Source of the DNA: Cacajao melanocephalus
Lineage: Eukaryota > Chordata > Mammalia > Primates > Pitheciidae
Length of the DNA stretch: 64,000 nt
NCBI GenBank assembly: GCA_963573385.1
Contig: CAUYLG010065642.1
Location: 1-64,000, forward strand
Direction of reading: 5' to 3'
The notes beneath the pieces were generated by a model. It saw only the letters and a program-made list of their open reading frames with translations, ran no database searches and was not told the DNA's origin. Positions 1 to 62,019 of the stretch are shown here, piece by piece. The position numbers and the translations under genes are program-made. Within the stretch, counting starts at the first letter, position 1. Every line of letters begins with the position of its first letter.

Positions 1-82
1 AAGTTAAGTGCTGGACTTTTCATCACTAGGCTTGAGTTCAAACCTGACTCCCCCATTGCCTTGTTCTGTGACCTTCAGATAG

Positions 83-448
83 TGATATGGTTTGGCTCTA
101 TGTCCCCAACCAAATCTCATCCTATAGCTCCTATAATTCCCATGTGTTGTGAGAGGGACCTGGTGGGAGATGATTGAATCATGGGGGTGGGTCTTTCCCA
201 CACTATTGTGATAGTCGGTGGGTCCCACGAGACCTGATGGTTTTAAAAATGAGAGTCTCGCTGCACAAGGTCTCTCTCTTTGCCTGCCGCCATCCATGTA
301 CGGTATGACTTGCTCCTCCCTGCCTTCCACCGTGGTTGTGAGGCCTCCCCAGTCATGTGGAACTGTAAGTCCAATTAAACCTCTTTCTTTTGTAAACTGC
401 CCAGTCTTGGGTATGTCTTTATCAGCAGTATGAAAACGGACTAATACA
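83..448 (+). mobile_element. Solo LTR of the ERVL-MaLR group (MSTA-like)
   Basis: 366 bp starting TGATATGGTTTGGCT and ending GGACTAATACA, with the internal GAGGGACCTGGTGGGAG and CCTCCCCAGTCATGTGGAAC blocks typical of MST/THE LTRs. It lies in POMT2 intron 9. No internal region is attached. Confidence 0.85.
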
Positions 449-849
449 CCCTGGATGACTTTCTAGCAACTAAAAGGGAAATAAAGCATTTGGAGAGGCA
501 CAACTTTTTGCAAAGTAAAAATCTTTGCACTGTAAATATCCCATGCTTTTTGCCTCTGTTCACTGTCTTTTTCATAATTATTGCCTCCAAACTGGTTCCT
601 TGTGAGCTATCACATTCCCACTAGAGTTACCCTTTCTAAACTAGAGATCTAATCATAATCATAATTTTCATTGCCTCCCTAATGTCTGTGGAGCAAAGTC
701 AAATCTACTATAATGCAGGCCTCTCCCCAGTATGGCCCCACCAACCTCTTCAGCATCTTGCTTCTCCCTCTCAGGCACCATCCACTGCAGCCACAGAAAC
801 ACTCCTTAACGTGGACACAGTGTCATTCACGCATTCAGATGACACCCAC

Positions 850-1040
850 ATGGCTAATCTCTCATGAGCACTTAACATTATTATCTCATTTAATCCTCAC
901 AACTGCCCTATGATGGAGAGAGGTACTACTTATTTTCCCCAACTTAAAGAAGAGGATACTGAAGCACAAGATGAACTTGTCCAAAGTCACACCCTATATG
1001 AAAGCAGGTTTCACACCCAGGTCATCTAGTCTGGTTCCCA
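850..1040. repeat. MIR SINE relic
   Basis: TTATCTCATTTAATCCTCACAACTG and GAAGCACAAG...TTGTCCAAAGTCACAC resemble the old mammalian MIR element. Located in POMT2 intron 9. The rest of 449-1456 shows nothing I recognise. Confidence 0.6.
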
Positions 1041-1357
1041 GGTCTGTGTTTATAACTACCACACTTTACTCATCACCCACTCCATAGCAGGCACTGTGTT
1101 AGGCACTTGAGCCTTCCAGGAGCGGGCAATCAAGTAGCAAAGAGACGGCAGGAAGTAAGGACTCACATTTCAATATGAGAAGGGCTACCATGTACGCACG
1201 TGGAGGATGCCACCAAGCCTCTCATCAGAGGGACACCCCACCCTGTACCACAGAGAGGTGGGGCACAGTGGTCACTGAAGAACACTTACACTGATGCCTA
1301 GAGAAGCTGGGGTTAGCCCAAGGAAAGAGAAGGTGCAGGGCTGCGAAGAATGTTTTA

Positions 1358-24934
<23,577 letters not shown>

Positions 24935-25400
24935 TCAGATCGCCCTCCGGCCCGGAGGCACACTCTGTCGGACCAGCCTCCCCGCCAAGGGTCCACAGGA
25001 GGGCAGTTCGGGGTACCCCGGAAAATGCAGCTCTGTCCGCCGGCAGCGGAGCGCGGGGCCCCGTGCTCGGGGCGGGGCGGGCAGCGTGGTCGCGGCCCGG
25101 GCCGCTAGGAGGCGGCCAGAGGCGCAGAGCATGTCGGGATCGGGAGGGCTGGCCGGCCCGGGGGGACGGGGCAGGAGGGGACGGGCTCAGGGAACTGCAA
25201 TTCCCAGCAGCCCCAGGGCATGGGGCATGGCGGGAGGGCTGGGCAAGCCAGAGGCGACCGGAAGGATCATTCTAGTCCAGCTCCTCGCCTTACCCGGACG
25301 AAAGCCACGAGCCTAACTCGAGTCTCACTGGGCCTTAGCCGTCGGAGAGTCCCAGGCGCGAAGTTTCTCTGCCTGGAGGAGGGGTCGCGCGAAGTGCCAG

Positions 25401-36343
<10,943 letters not shown>

Positions 36344-36755
36344 CTCCCAAATCCTGCCCTATTAGCACAGGGGCACAGGGGCAGAAGCTGGGTGGGCTGA
36401 AGAGGCCTGGAAACAAGTGAGTCTTCATTGAGAAGACGGGAGACTCAAAGTCTAGCCCTGGATCTGCCTTCCTGCTGAACCTGGTTCCACCTCAGTCCCC
36501 TCATCTGTCAAATGCATGTGGGGTGGGGTAGGGAGATGCTGGGAGCAGGGTGGACAGAAATATTACCTGTTATCTATGTGACGGCGGGCGGTCGTGAAGC
36601 TGAGATGAGAATGTGGATTAAAATGCTTGGCGTGCTTACCACAGGACCACAGGGAAGCCTGAGTGCATTTTCTTATCCCCTTTTGTTGTGTCTGACTCCA
36701 AAGAATGCCCACACTAAAATCTGGCCTGAATTAAACTGAAGGCCAGGGCTCTACC
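36344..36755 (+). other. GSTZ1: GSTZ1 3' UTR with ATTAAA poly(A) signal
   Basis: About 410 nt of non-coding sequence follow the stop codon. An ATTAAA signal at 36,730-36,735 is followed by a GT-rich stretch (CCTTGTTTGTTTGTC), so cleavage near 36,750 is likely. No repeat interrupts the UTR. Confidence 0.8.
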
Positions 36756-36943
36756 TTGTTTGTTTGTCTAAGACTGAGCTGGGTTCCAGAAGATGAACAC
36801 TGTCCCTAGCTGGAATCCCCTGTGCCTGGACCAGTAGAAGAAGTCAGTCAGTCAGCCACTTGCCTACCCTGTGGCAGGCCTGGACCCATGGGACCTAAGG
36901 GCAACGAAGACAAATATGCCCAAAAGCCTGCCTGAAAGAATCA

Positions 36944-37499
<556 letters not shown>

Positions 37500-37938
37500 T
37501 TCCACTTCAGCACTGAGAGGTAAGTTGGTCCTCTCAACCCAGTCCCTTGTCTTCAGGGTCAGCGTTCTCCAGACCAGTCCCAGGATTAAGCACTCCGGGT
37601 AAATCCACTCACGAGTGTTCCTGGGAATGGGAGGCAGGCTCCCCCATGGTCAGTGTGAGCAGCTACTGACCAGACCAGCTCAGGAGACCAAGCAGGTACC
37701 AATGTACCATGGGCTGCCCTGGAGGGAGCAAGTTCCCATGCTTGGCAGTGTTCAGGCAGAACCAGGACCAACAACCTCTGGGCAGAGATGGCATAGGGAG
37801 ATTGGGGTAGCTTCTAGGGATGAAATGAGATGACTTTTTAGGACCTATACCTCCTAAAAGCCCCCACCTCTTAATACTGTTGCATTGGAGATTAAGTTTC
37901 AACATGAATTTTGGAGGGGACATGAACATTTAAATCCA

Positions 37939-38261
<323 letters not shown>

Positions 38262-38668
38262 TTAAATCATAGCAAAGACCATCGCTTTTTACAGGACATT
38301 TTCCAGTAGGGGCTTAAGTCAAGTCCCTCCTTTCCATATCAGCTGTCAGTTCCGTGCACACTCAGCAGACACCTGATCCTGATATGCTAGAGGTCACAGG
38401 GAGACCTGATACACGGACTTCCCACAGCGGGAGTGGCCACTGTGAAGGAAGAACAATGATGGAGTGGCCTGATACTGGTAATTCCAACTCTATAGAAGTA
38501 ACAAATCCCCAGAAATACTTCAGAAGGAGGAAAGCAGTAGGGAGGTGCTGCCAGGAAACACCCAAGAACACAGCAAAAATTATAGGCTTGTGTTCCTCAG
38601 AAATTTTACATATCCATTAAGGAAAGTGGCAAACTCACTGGATAAACAGGTGATACACATATTCGTAA

Positions 38669-39423
<755 letters not shown>

Positions 39424-42400
39424 TGGCTCTTACTTCTAAACATAACTTATTTAGCTCTTGCTTCCAAGGTCACAAGCAAGCATCATTCTACTTTCGGAAA
39501 ATACCTTGAACTAAGGATAGCTGCCAAGTTTAAGCCAGAACTGCACAGGTTAAAGAACATTAAGACTGAATGTCAAGAGCTGTAATGTGTGAGCTGCCTT
39601 ATGTAATCCTGAGCTACGTCAAGGTCAATGATATGACACATATGCTTTTAAAAGTTAAAAAAGATCTTAAATATATTATGTGTTAGCAGTGACATATTAC
39701 ATCCAGCATACCCAAACACGAATCATTAATGATCTCCAACTGCATGGAATCTGCCTGGGCTTTTGGTTAGTTGTAGGGTAGTTTGGTGATTACATTCATT
39801 TAACTCAATTGTTTCAGATCCCTTCCTCTTTTATGCTTCAACCTCTAAAATATATTGCAACAGCAGAGAATGATCTAACAGGTTCATTTTAGAATCACAG
39901 ACATCACTGAAGGAAATACTTACATGCAACCCTTCCTTGCTCCGATGTGAGTCCTTATTCTGTAACAGACACCAGAGATGTGGTTTTAAAAGATACCAAA
40001 GATAGATATGTTATGGTGTCACTTTTGTAAATGAAAATAGGCTGAATCTGTATCACCCAGATTACATTAATGATTGGCCTGGTATCCAAAGTACAGGTTC
40101 CAAATTTAAACAGAATATGTTCATAGGGAAATGAGGCTCACTGAAACCAAATACTGATATAAAACTCAATGTTCTATTTATTAATCATCACTGTAAACCC
40201 AGTTTTTCCAATCCCAATTCCCAGTTCATGATACTCTGCCATGAATTAAAATGCAGATGAAAGATCTATTATTAATTTTATTCTCAATTTTTTTTCTTTT
40301 TAGTTTTTCTTAACTTTTATAATCTTAATAGATTATGAAATAATTCATATGGGTTTATAGAATACCTTTCTTCTTAAGGAAGATAAATAAAAGACAAAGA
40401 ATTTAAAATGTAAATCAGGTTCATTAAAATGTAACTCAGACATTCCCAGGTGCATAGTGAAAAAGTTTATTTATGACAGATTTCAAAACTCGGAAGAGAT
40501 GACAAAGAATGCACAAAGGCATCACAAAACTGTTACATAATATAAAACACAAGAACTGAGCTATTTAAAGAACCACAGCTCAGAATCACCAGTGTAATCA
40601 CAGTAACACACTCAGTGCCACAGGGCGATAAAAATGATATTTTAAAAGAAAAACCACTCAGCAGGACACAAGAAGTAAGTAACAATTTGGTAAGAGCTCT
40701 TAGAAATCACGGGAGATGTTAATAGCATTTCTCATGATAGGGGACATGTGAAACAAATTGACCATAATAAATGATTAGTTGGGACGCTTTTGTATTTTAA
40801 AGAAAAAACAGTGACACGGTTTCCCTTCCAGACCCCTTTTTATAATGTCAGCAACAGTACATGATATAGAACAGTAAGGAAATAACTAACGTCTTTGTGG
40901 TTGCCAATAGCTTAAATCTTGACGAAGAAAACACGATCATCTTTCAGTCCACTGATTGATCTGAGTACATGGCATCAAAGAAGACCCTTCAGAAACAGAA
41001 GCTAAATGGCATAAAGTAGTTTAGAAAATCTTCAAGCACCTCCCTTTTTTCCAATTATCCTTATCCAAAGTCTGGCTTTCTTATAATCCATCACTTGGAT
41101 CACAAAACAGCTCTCTTCTGGGAATTTCAAAATACTTCCCATTATGTTAAGGGAAAATGGGTACACCAGAGTTATGGGTTACAGAATTGCTTTCTCCAGA
41201 CCTGACTTCTCTTTAACATGGCTAAGTGGAAATAATTTATCTGGATTAAATGAAAGCTACTTCACTTACGGGATAATCTCAGGAGACACGAGTGGGGTTT
41301 TTCATATGGAGTTCCTTAGTAACATGTACTGTTTAGGATATGAGAGAAGGAATTAAGATAATGTTTTCCAGATGATTCTTGGCCCGATCCTAAGAATCAA
41401 CAATAACAAGCAATAGCAAGGAACATTACACATTCAACCCTGAGTGATGAAGAGAGTTCATTCAGGAAGAGAGCCCCTTAAATTCTGAATTAAGGGCTCT
41501 TTGGTAGATCATATACTATGCTATTTCAAACCAAAACTTCAGAATGGTTCATGATCCTATATCAGAACTTTAGAAAATATACTTTGTCCTCTGGAAGTCA
41601 TTTCACATATATTATTTTACCCCCAGATAAGCTACAACTACCTGCTTAAAATGATTTTTTTTAAACTATGGAATTAAATAAACATGCATCTCTAGATTTC
41701 TAGGGCAACTTTTCATCCTCTCTTAGAATGAAGAGCCATGACATTAACTCTGGTCCACATACCTGAGGCCTAAAAGAAATCAGGGTACATATAATAGGAA
41801 TCAGATCATGAGCCTGATTTCAAAGTCAGTGTCTTGCCTTTGGACTCAGTGTGTGAGGCATGCCTATTTGTAAATGAGCTCTACTATCATAGGCTTTAGG
41901 CAACAGTGTTTTCTTAGCTTAGAAATTTCTTAGTTTAAGAATTCAAACAGGAGGGGCTTTGTTTGGCCTTCTTGGTTTAGGCAGGGATAACACTTGAGAG
42001 GGAGCAGTGATTTCTGAGCAAAATTCTAAGATCTATTTGATAGCTTTGCTCTCCCTTGCCCGCATACTCCTACCCCTTGCCCCCTCATTTTATTTTGTTT
42101 TCACTCCTGGTGGTCAATTTTAAAAGTCAGTTCTCAAGCCGCACAAAACAGTTTAACTTATGCCCCTCCCTTATGCTCCATTAAAACAAGTCTTTTATGT
42201 AAATATTAGGGTCACTCAACTCCACAGCTTAGAACCACAGACACTGGGGTTAAAAGGCAACCTTTTGCAGATAAGTGTTCTTAACAAACAAATATAAAAG
42301 TACAGACTTCAGAGTCTGGGTTTCAACTAATTCTCTTAAAGAGGGACTGAGCAGGGCTTATCATAAACATAAACTCATTATTTTTTATAGATGAAGACAT

Positions 42401-42816
42401 TTTATGATAATACCTAATCCCACTGCTTAATATAAGGCAGCGTTCAGATTTCACTCTTCCATGTACATATTATAATGGGACAATATACACTTCTTTAAAA
42501 GTCTGAGTTTTTCTTCCCAAAATAACAAAAATATTTTTTAAAGTGCATATATCAATTCATTAAGAAGAAAATAAGAATAGTCAATTCCAAATTGCTACCT
42601 ACTTCCATGATAAAGCTACCTGTTATCTGAGGATTGAGTTTGAGTATCAGGGTCCTGAGGTCATGTCATCAAGCAACAGAGATTAGCCCTTCTGGAGCAG
42701 CTTCACAATCACTCCTGGTACCAAAATACCAGTTAGTAAGGAAAACAGCAGAGATCATGGCCTGAGGGAAAGGGGAAATACAGCACAGATTTTGAAAGAT
42801 GGAGACCAAGAAACAA

Positions 42817-43116
42817 TTTTTTTTTTTTTTTTTGAGATGGAGTTTTGCTCTGTTGCCCAGACTGGAGTGCAATGTTATGATCTCAGCTCACTGTAACCTC
42901 CACCTCCTGGGCTCAAGCGATTCTCCCTGCCTCAGCCTCCAGAGTAGCTGGGATTGTAGGCATCCGCCACCCGGCCCAGCAAATTTTTGTATTTTTAGTA
43001 GAGACGGGGTTTTACCACGTTGGCCAGGCTGGTCTCAAACTCCTGACATCAGGTGATCTGCCCACCTTGGCGTCCCAAAGTGCTGGGACTACAGGAGTGA
43101 GCCATCGTGCCTGGCT
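42817..43116 (-). mobile_element. Alu element in TMED8 3' UTR
   Basis: Antisense on the plus strand, so sense relative to the TMED8 transcript. Flanked by CCAAGAAACA-type duplications. Confidence 0.92.
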
Positions 43117-43744
43117 CCAAGAAACATTTTTATGAAGACCACCTCCTGGATAACCCATGTTGAATGAAACAGGTCTGCTAAAAATCAGGGGCTCTCTGAC
43201 AGAGCTGATGTTGTCTGTGCAGGGGACATTCTCAGCATTCTCTAACTGGAACTTGTCAAAAGGAACAGAATGTTAGAATCATCTTTGCTTAAGAATTGGT
43301 AGTTTAAAATTGTTTAATTTACGTGGGGGGGAGGTGTATGGTACATATGTATATACAGTAAACCAAAAATAAAATTCCAAACCCCCCAACTGGCTGAGTG
43401 TACCCCCTTCTTGGCCTAGGGGATCCCAAAGGAACCTGAAAAACTAGTCCATGATGGAAAAAAGAGGGTTGGACATGCCTCATTTTACCCTCTTCGCTTT
43501 GGAATTTAAATACAACTGACCAGCATTAATGTTAATAGAGATCTTAAGACTAACCAAACAGACTCTTTGTGGCAGTAAAATACCAAATCCCAACCTGACT
43601 CTGATATAGCATCACATGACAGACAGCAGGCCCCAAAGGAAATCAAAGTATTTTACTCCCCAATATATTTATTTAACATATTTTGAAATAGCCCTATAAA
43701 GCTGTTTCTTCTGGGGGAAATTTGCATTCTGTAAAAAATCTTTT

Positions 43745-43889
43745 TTTCCTTCTTTTTTTTTTTTTAATTTAAAGAGACAGGGTTTCGCTATCTTGGCCAG
43801 TCTGGTCTTGAACTTCTGACCTGGTGACCTACCCACCTCAGCCTCCCAACATGCTGGGATTACAGGTGTGAGCCACTGTACCCGGCCAT
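43745..43889 (-). mobile_element. Partial Alu in TMED8 3' UTR
   Basis: Retains only the end with CTTGGCCAGTCTGGTCTTGA and GTGAGCCACTGTACCCGGCC. Confidence 0.85.
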
Positions 43890-43984
43890 TTTTTTTTTTT
43901 TTTAAGAGACCTTCAAAGCTACTGCAAATCAAGAAAATCTCCTTCTCTTATTAGGTCTTTTCTGGAGAGTCTGACACCTTTTAA

Positions 43985-44407
43985 GGTCTAATAAGAAATA
44001 TTCATCATCTATTCTCTCTGAAGCCTGCTACCTGGAGGCTTTATCTACATGACAAGAACCTCAGCTTCCACAAGCCCCCCTTACTTTAACTTAAGCTGAC
44101 TTCATCTTTTCAGGTAGATCTTAACTCTCAACCAATGCCAGTCAGGAACTCTTTCATCTACCTCTGATCTGGAAACACCCATCTTCAAGATGTCCTGCCT
44201 TCCCAGGCCAAACCCATGTATACCTTACATGTATTGATTGATGTCTTCGCCTGGAACTTCAGTCTCCCTAAAATGTATAAAGCTGTAACCCAACTACCTT
44301 GGGCACATGTTCTCAGAACCTCCTGAGGCTGTGTCATGGGTTCTTAACCTTGACAAAATAAGCCTCTAAATTTATTGAGACCTGTCTCAGATACTTTTTG
44401 GTTTACA
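43985..44407 (+). mobile_element. Solo ERV LTR (MER4-like, family uncertain)
   Basis: Blocks AAGGTCTAATAAGAAATATTCA, GAAGCCTGCTACCTGGAGGC, CCTTGGGCACATGTTCTCAG, AATAAGCCTCTAAA and TGAGACCTGTCTCAGATAC ending GGTTTACA match a class-I ERV LTR type. It lies antisense in the TMED8 3' UTR. The left border is approximate. Confidence 0.7.
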
Positions 44408-47380
44408 GTATATTTCTTTTAAACTGTTTGCTAAAATCTTTTCACAATAAAACATTGGCAGAAAAATCAATACTTTAAACATGTCTTCCTTTCTAAAAGC
44501 CCCATGTCTCAACAAAGTGGCAAAACTAAAACTAAATAAATTTAAGAATTCAATCACTCTGTATAGAGAATTCCAATCTTTCTCCTATTATGAAGCACTT
44601 TCTTTCAACTGCTTGTTAATATTTATTTGTGCTCTAGAGAACAGGGTGAGGATCAAAGCAAACGATTTTCATTTCGTTGTTTGGGTCTATAAATTTGGAC
44701 TGGGAGGGGCCGAGGAAATGACCATCTCTTAGAATTTGCTGAGCTGCAGGTTCTCAGTAATTACCTATGCTTCAGTAAATAATATCTTGCCCCTAAAGTT
44801 CAATTGTTTCAGAAATGTAATGTGAGGATAGTGAATCAGACAGTGAAAATATCTTCTTTTAGCTATTTTGGAACACGAAAACCCTGCCTGTCGGTAAAAA
44901 ACCAGTATGGAATGAAATGTAACTACGCCCAGGACTTCCAAAGTGACCAGATGCTAACAGGCACACAGAGGTGAGGAGAACAAGTCCCTCAGGCTTCCCT
45001 GATGCAACAAAACTAGCATTCCAAAGAAAATAAGCAGAGAATCTCATGGTTAAAAGAAATCATCAATAACAAGTGTTATCCTTGGAAGCTTGCTATGTAT
45101 GGCCTAACAGTTTCATTTTGAGAGGAAGGCAGAAGTTAATAATAAACAGGAAAAATAAGCAAGGCTTTAGCTGACTAGAAAACAGCTCAGTAGAAAATTA
45201 TTTTACAAAGATTATATTCAATTAGCTAAGGCATCATTCAACTTCAAGGATGCAAGAGCAGTCACTCAGCTATCCAATGGGATGACACACAGCAAATCTG
45301 CTCTTCACTGCCTCAACAGTCATTAAAATAATTTTGTTAAAGGTATATAAATTTTGGCCAGTGTAATCCTCTATAAAACACATTTGCAAATATAAAATAA
45401 TGGAGGTATGATGCAGCTCAGAGCATGGGAATGCTCTGGCAATCCCCAACATCCTATCCCGCTTGGGGCTTTGCTCCGAGGGGAAGAGAAGGCGCAGGAT
45501 GTATTGCATTTGATGTGATGTAGATGCTACTTGGGACCTACTGGGAAGAGTCCTGCTCCTTGAGTTATGCTACTATAGGGATAGACCCTTAGTGTAAGGA
45601 ATCCAACAATGAAGGAGTGAGGCAAAGGTAACATCACGAAGAAGGTGACTCCTCAGAGGAGACAAAGGACTCCAAAATCCTGGAATCACAGGATATCTCT
45701 GATTGGCTGGGCAATTCCTCTGCACTCAATCCCAGCAAATGGGCAGATTCCCTCACAACTTATAATTCTTCACAGGAAGTGCCCAACTGTACCCTAAACA
45801 TGGAGTAAGGTGGCATCATCCATCTCTGAAGGGCCATACTCCTCACAAAGCCATCACAGGACTGACCTGCAGAAATAAAACATCATCGCTTCCCAAACTC
45901 TCCTAAAAATATCTTCTCTAACTCCATAAAAGAGGGGGCCTCCGTGGCTCAGAACAGATGGAAAGCCTTCTGAGAAACAGATGGAAACTGTTTCAAAGGC
46001 AAAATGAAATGTGCTAAAAAAATAAATACAGTAATAAATAAATCTAATTATTCTTCAGAATTCGTAGGCAGTAACAGACGTAACACGAGGAGTAAGAGAC
46101 AGAGAAGTACAAACACAGAGACTGCTGAGGTCCCATCTCACCGTCTCCTTCTCCGCCTGGGGGCCCAGCATCTGGTGCTCTGGTGACCAGTGGCTGTAGC
46201 ACCACCTGCACTCTGTGGCACTCCTGAGCCTCAGGGGTGACAGAGGAGGAAATGCTGTCACCAGGGAAATGCAAGCTTTGGTCAGATAAAGAACAAATAC
46301 AATCAGCAGCAATAGTGAAGCTTCATCATCACCTTAACTAAGGGACTCTGAACACTAAAAGCTTTAAGCCCTCAATGCAAGAAACCTAAATGCAGAAACT
46401 ATGGAAACCTGATTGGGTTTCAGTGCATTTGATTCCAAAGCAACATTTCTAAATATGACTCCCACTCTAAAGACAAAAAAAAAAGTGGTGGGGACTCTGG
46501 AGTGGTTTTTTGTTTTTCATCTTCTCTCTCAGATGATACCATGCCTTCTTTGATTACACACACAAAAAAAAATAGTAACACTTGACCTTCAAATATGTGG
46601 GTTCTGCCATCAATTCAGTACCTAATTTCCACTCTATCCACTTTGACTGCCAGTGCCCTTGGAACAGGAAGTAATGGAGGCAGTTTTTCTTCCCACAAGA
46701 TCTTAGGTTACGTTGGTCATCATTTTAGATTGCATGGAAGTTCTTGCTGTAATGGCTAAAACATAGACTTAGGAAAGAGAAAGGAGGAGGCATCTACCAT
46801 CAGGAATAGTAACAGCTCTCCGAAGGCAGTGTGGTCTCTCAGCTAAGCAGAGACCTAGAATAACCAGCAGGCAGGAATATGGCAGTGGTGACAGGCTGGA
46901 CAGAGCTTTCTCCAACCAAATGATTGGGCTCCTTCGTGGACAATGTGCTTTTCCCTCTTCTGGCACCTCAAAAGGTAAAGAGAGTGGGTGCCACTAAATG
47001 CATTGGCAATAAAGGCTCTGGGAGAGGAGAGGGCAGCACTCTGAATGATAAATCTGTGCCAAGATAAATCTATTTTTAATAAAACAACGCCCTGCTTCCT
47101 TTTAGGCTTGTGCCCGGTAGGTGCCTTCAAGAGGGAATTTGCTGGAGTCTGAAGCAAGAAGAGTATGGGTCAGGGACCACAGAACAGGGGCACTACATCA
47201 CCACCTGCAGAAGCCAAGAAGGGAAAAAGCTACGTGGGTCAACAGTCAGACATGCCAGACAGGGTGTGAGGCTCGGGAGCCCCACATGAACCTTTAGCTC
47301 TTGCCTATCCCAAACAAGAGGCACCAGCTGGCAGCCTGCTTCAGCCAGCAAATACAGCCTGCCCCCATCCCAGCAGTCCT

Positions 47381-59954
<12,574 letters not shown>

Positions 59955-60042
59955 CTAGAAAATCATAGAAAGAAAGAATTCAATATCTGAGAGGGAACAT
60001 AATCATAATTATCTTGTACCTTTAAAAAAAATCTGGCAATTT

Positions 60043-60103
60043 CAATCAAATTCTTACCAAATTTGATTGAATTTGAATTCTTCAAATTCTTCAATCAAAT
60101 TCT
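60043..60103. repeat. AT-rich hairpin next to TMED8 exon 2
   Basis: AATTTGATTGAA-TTTGAA (from 60,060) is inversely repeated as TTCAAATTCTTCAATCAAATT (to 60,101), with a 3-base loop and a 3-base bulge. A further CAATCAAATT precedes it at 60,043. It is about 90 bp upstream of the exon acceptor on the minus strand. Confidence 0.85.
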
Positions 60104-60257
60104 GGTCTGAACTTTGTATGCTGGGAGGCCCAACACATAAATTATTCAAGTCATCACATCCAAGTATTCTCAGACAGTCATAACTCATTCATAAAAAAAT
60201 GAGTCATTTCTAAAACAAGTCTCCAAAAAGTTAACCCTAATTTAAGAATCGTATTTC

Positions 60258-60384
60258 TGCCAGGTGCAGTGGCTCACACCTATAATCCCAACATTTGGGA
60301 GGCCAAGGCAGGAGGATCACTTGAGGCCAGGAGTTCAAGACCAGCCTGGGCAACAGAGCAAGACTCTATCTCTAAAAAAAAATT
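60258..60384 (+). mobile_element. Alu left monomer
   Basis: CCAGGTGCAGTGGCTCACACC through GAGCAAGACTCTATCTC and A tail, about 127 bp; FLAM-like monomer. Confidence 0.88.
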
Positions 60385-60386
60385 AA

Positions 60387-60685
<299 letters not shown>

Positions 60686-60693
60686 AAAAAATA

Positions 60694-60995
60694 GGACTGG
60701 CACGGTAGCTCATTCCTATAATCTCAGCACTCTGGGAGGCCAAGGCTGGTAGATCACTTGAGGTCAGAAGTTCAAGACCAACCTGGCCAACACGGTGAAA
60801 CCCTGTCTTCACTAAACATACAAAAATTAGCCAGGCATGGTGGTAGGCACCTGTAATCCCAGCTACTCGGGAGGCTGCCGAATTGCTTGAACCTGGAAGG
60901 CAGAGGTTGATGTAAGCCAAGATCATGCCACTGCACTCTAGCCTAGGCAACAGAGTGAGACTTTGTGTCAATAAAACATAATAATAATAAATGTT
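60694..60995 (+). mobile_element. Alu element
   Basis: Third Alu in the same orientation; its A-rich tail has become the simple repeat that follows. Confidence 0.91.
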
Positions 60996-61005
60996 AAATA
61001 TTAGA

Positions 61006-61035
61006 AAGAAAGAAAAGAAAGGAAGGAAGGAAGGA
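61006..61035 (+). repeat. GAAA/GGAA simple repeat
   Basis: AGAAAGAAAGAAAAGAAA then GGAAGGAAGGAAGGAA, grown from the Alu tail; possible microsatellite. Confidence 0.9.
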
Positions 61036-61711
61036 ATCATATTTCTCAGAAAGTAGATGGTCCAACTAGGCAGAACATAGAGGGTAGAGTGGGATGTAAG
61101 ATAAACTGAATTTAGTGTCAAAGTATAAAGTGTCACTTCTACATTCAATGAGTTCAGGTCAATGTACCCAAGGTCAAGTAAAGGACTTTTGTAATTTCAT
61201 TTATCTATTCAGTTGCTCATTTACTAATGATTTATTGAATAACTAGGTGCCGTTAACGAGTATATAGGTGAAATGCATAATGAAGGCCATGTTCTCAAGC
61301 TCACAACAAGCCTATGACTAGCGCTGTCACAGCCATTTTTGCAGGTAAGGAACCTAAGGCATAAGGACAGGATTCAAACCCAGGCAGCTGTGCTCTTAAC
61401 CATCAGATGCTACTTAGTTTTGTGGGTTATTCATTTAGTTTTTCCTTGAATACTCAGATAGCATATGGCTTAGTGCATTTAGACAGCCCCTCATTTAACT
61501 CCCTCTGTGTAAGACAGCAAGACACTGAAGACTGAAGTTTACTTCTCAATACAAAATGCAACTTAATGAAGTCAACTTCAAACATTGAAAGTTTCAGAGT
61601 TTGGAAGCAAAGTCAAAGTGAAAATGAAAGGCAAAAGTCTTAATCCAAGCTTAATCTAGTCTCAGTTTTTATATGTGAACAAAATCTATTTTTCTTTTCC
61701 TTTTATTTGGG

Positions 61712-62019
61712 GGGGAGGGGGTGGGGGACAGGGTTTCCCACTATCACCCAGGCTGGAGTGCAGTGACACAATTATGACTCTTGGCAACCTCAACCTTCTG
61801 GGTTCAAGCAATCCTCTCACCTCAGCCTCCTGAGTAGCTAGGACCACAGGCACACCCCACCAATCCAGACTAATTTTTTTATTTTTTGTAGAGACGAGGG
61901 TCTCACTATGTTGCCCAGGCAGGCTGGTCTTAAATTCCTGGGCTCAAGTGATCCTCCCACCTCAGCCTCCCCAAGTGCTGAGATTACAGGTGTAAGACAC
62001 CGTGCCTACCCAGCCAAGA
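61712..62019 (-). mobile_element. Old Alu (AluJ-like)
   Basis: GGGACAGGGTTTCCCACTATC, CCTCAACCTTCTGGGTTC and CTCAAGTGATCCTCCCACC suit an older Alu. Confidence 0.88.

Larger units (their letters stand above)
40445..47380 (-). other. TMED8: TMED8 long 3' UTR with AATAAA signal (inferred extent)
   Basis: About 6.9 kb of AT-rich, mostly unique sequence follows the TMED8 stop. A minus-strand AATAAA (plus TTTATT at 40,466-40,471) is the last good signal before the repeat-rich intergenic DNA. Only one full Alu, one partial Alu and one LTR interrupt it. Earlier signals may also be used, so the extent is inferred. No other gene is seen here. Confidence 0.6.
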
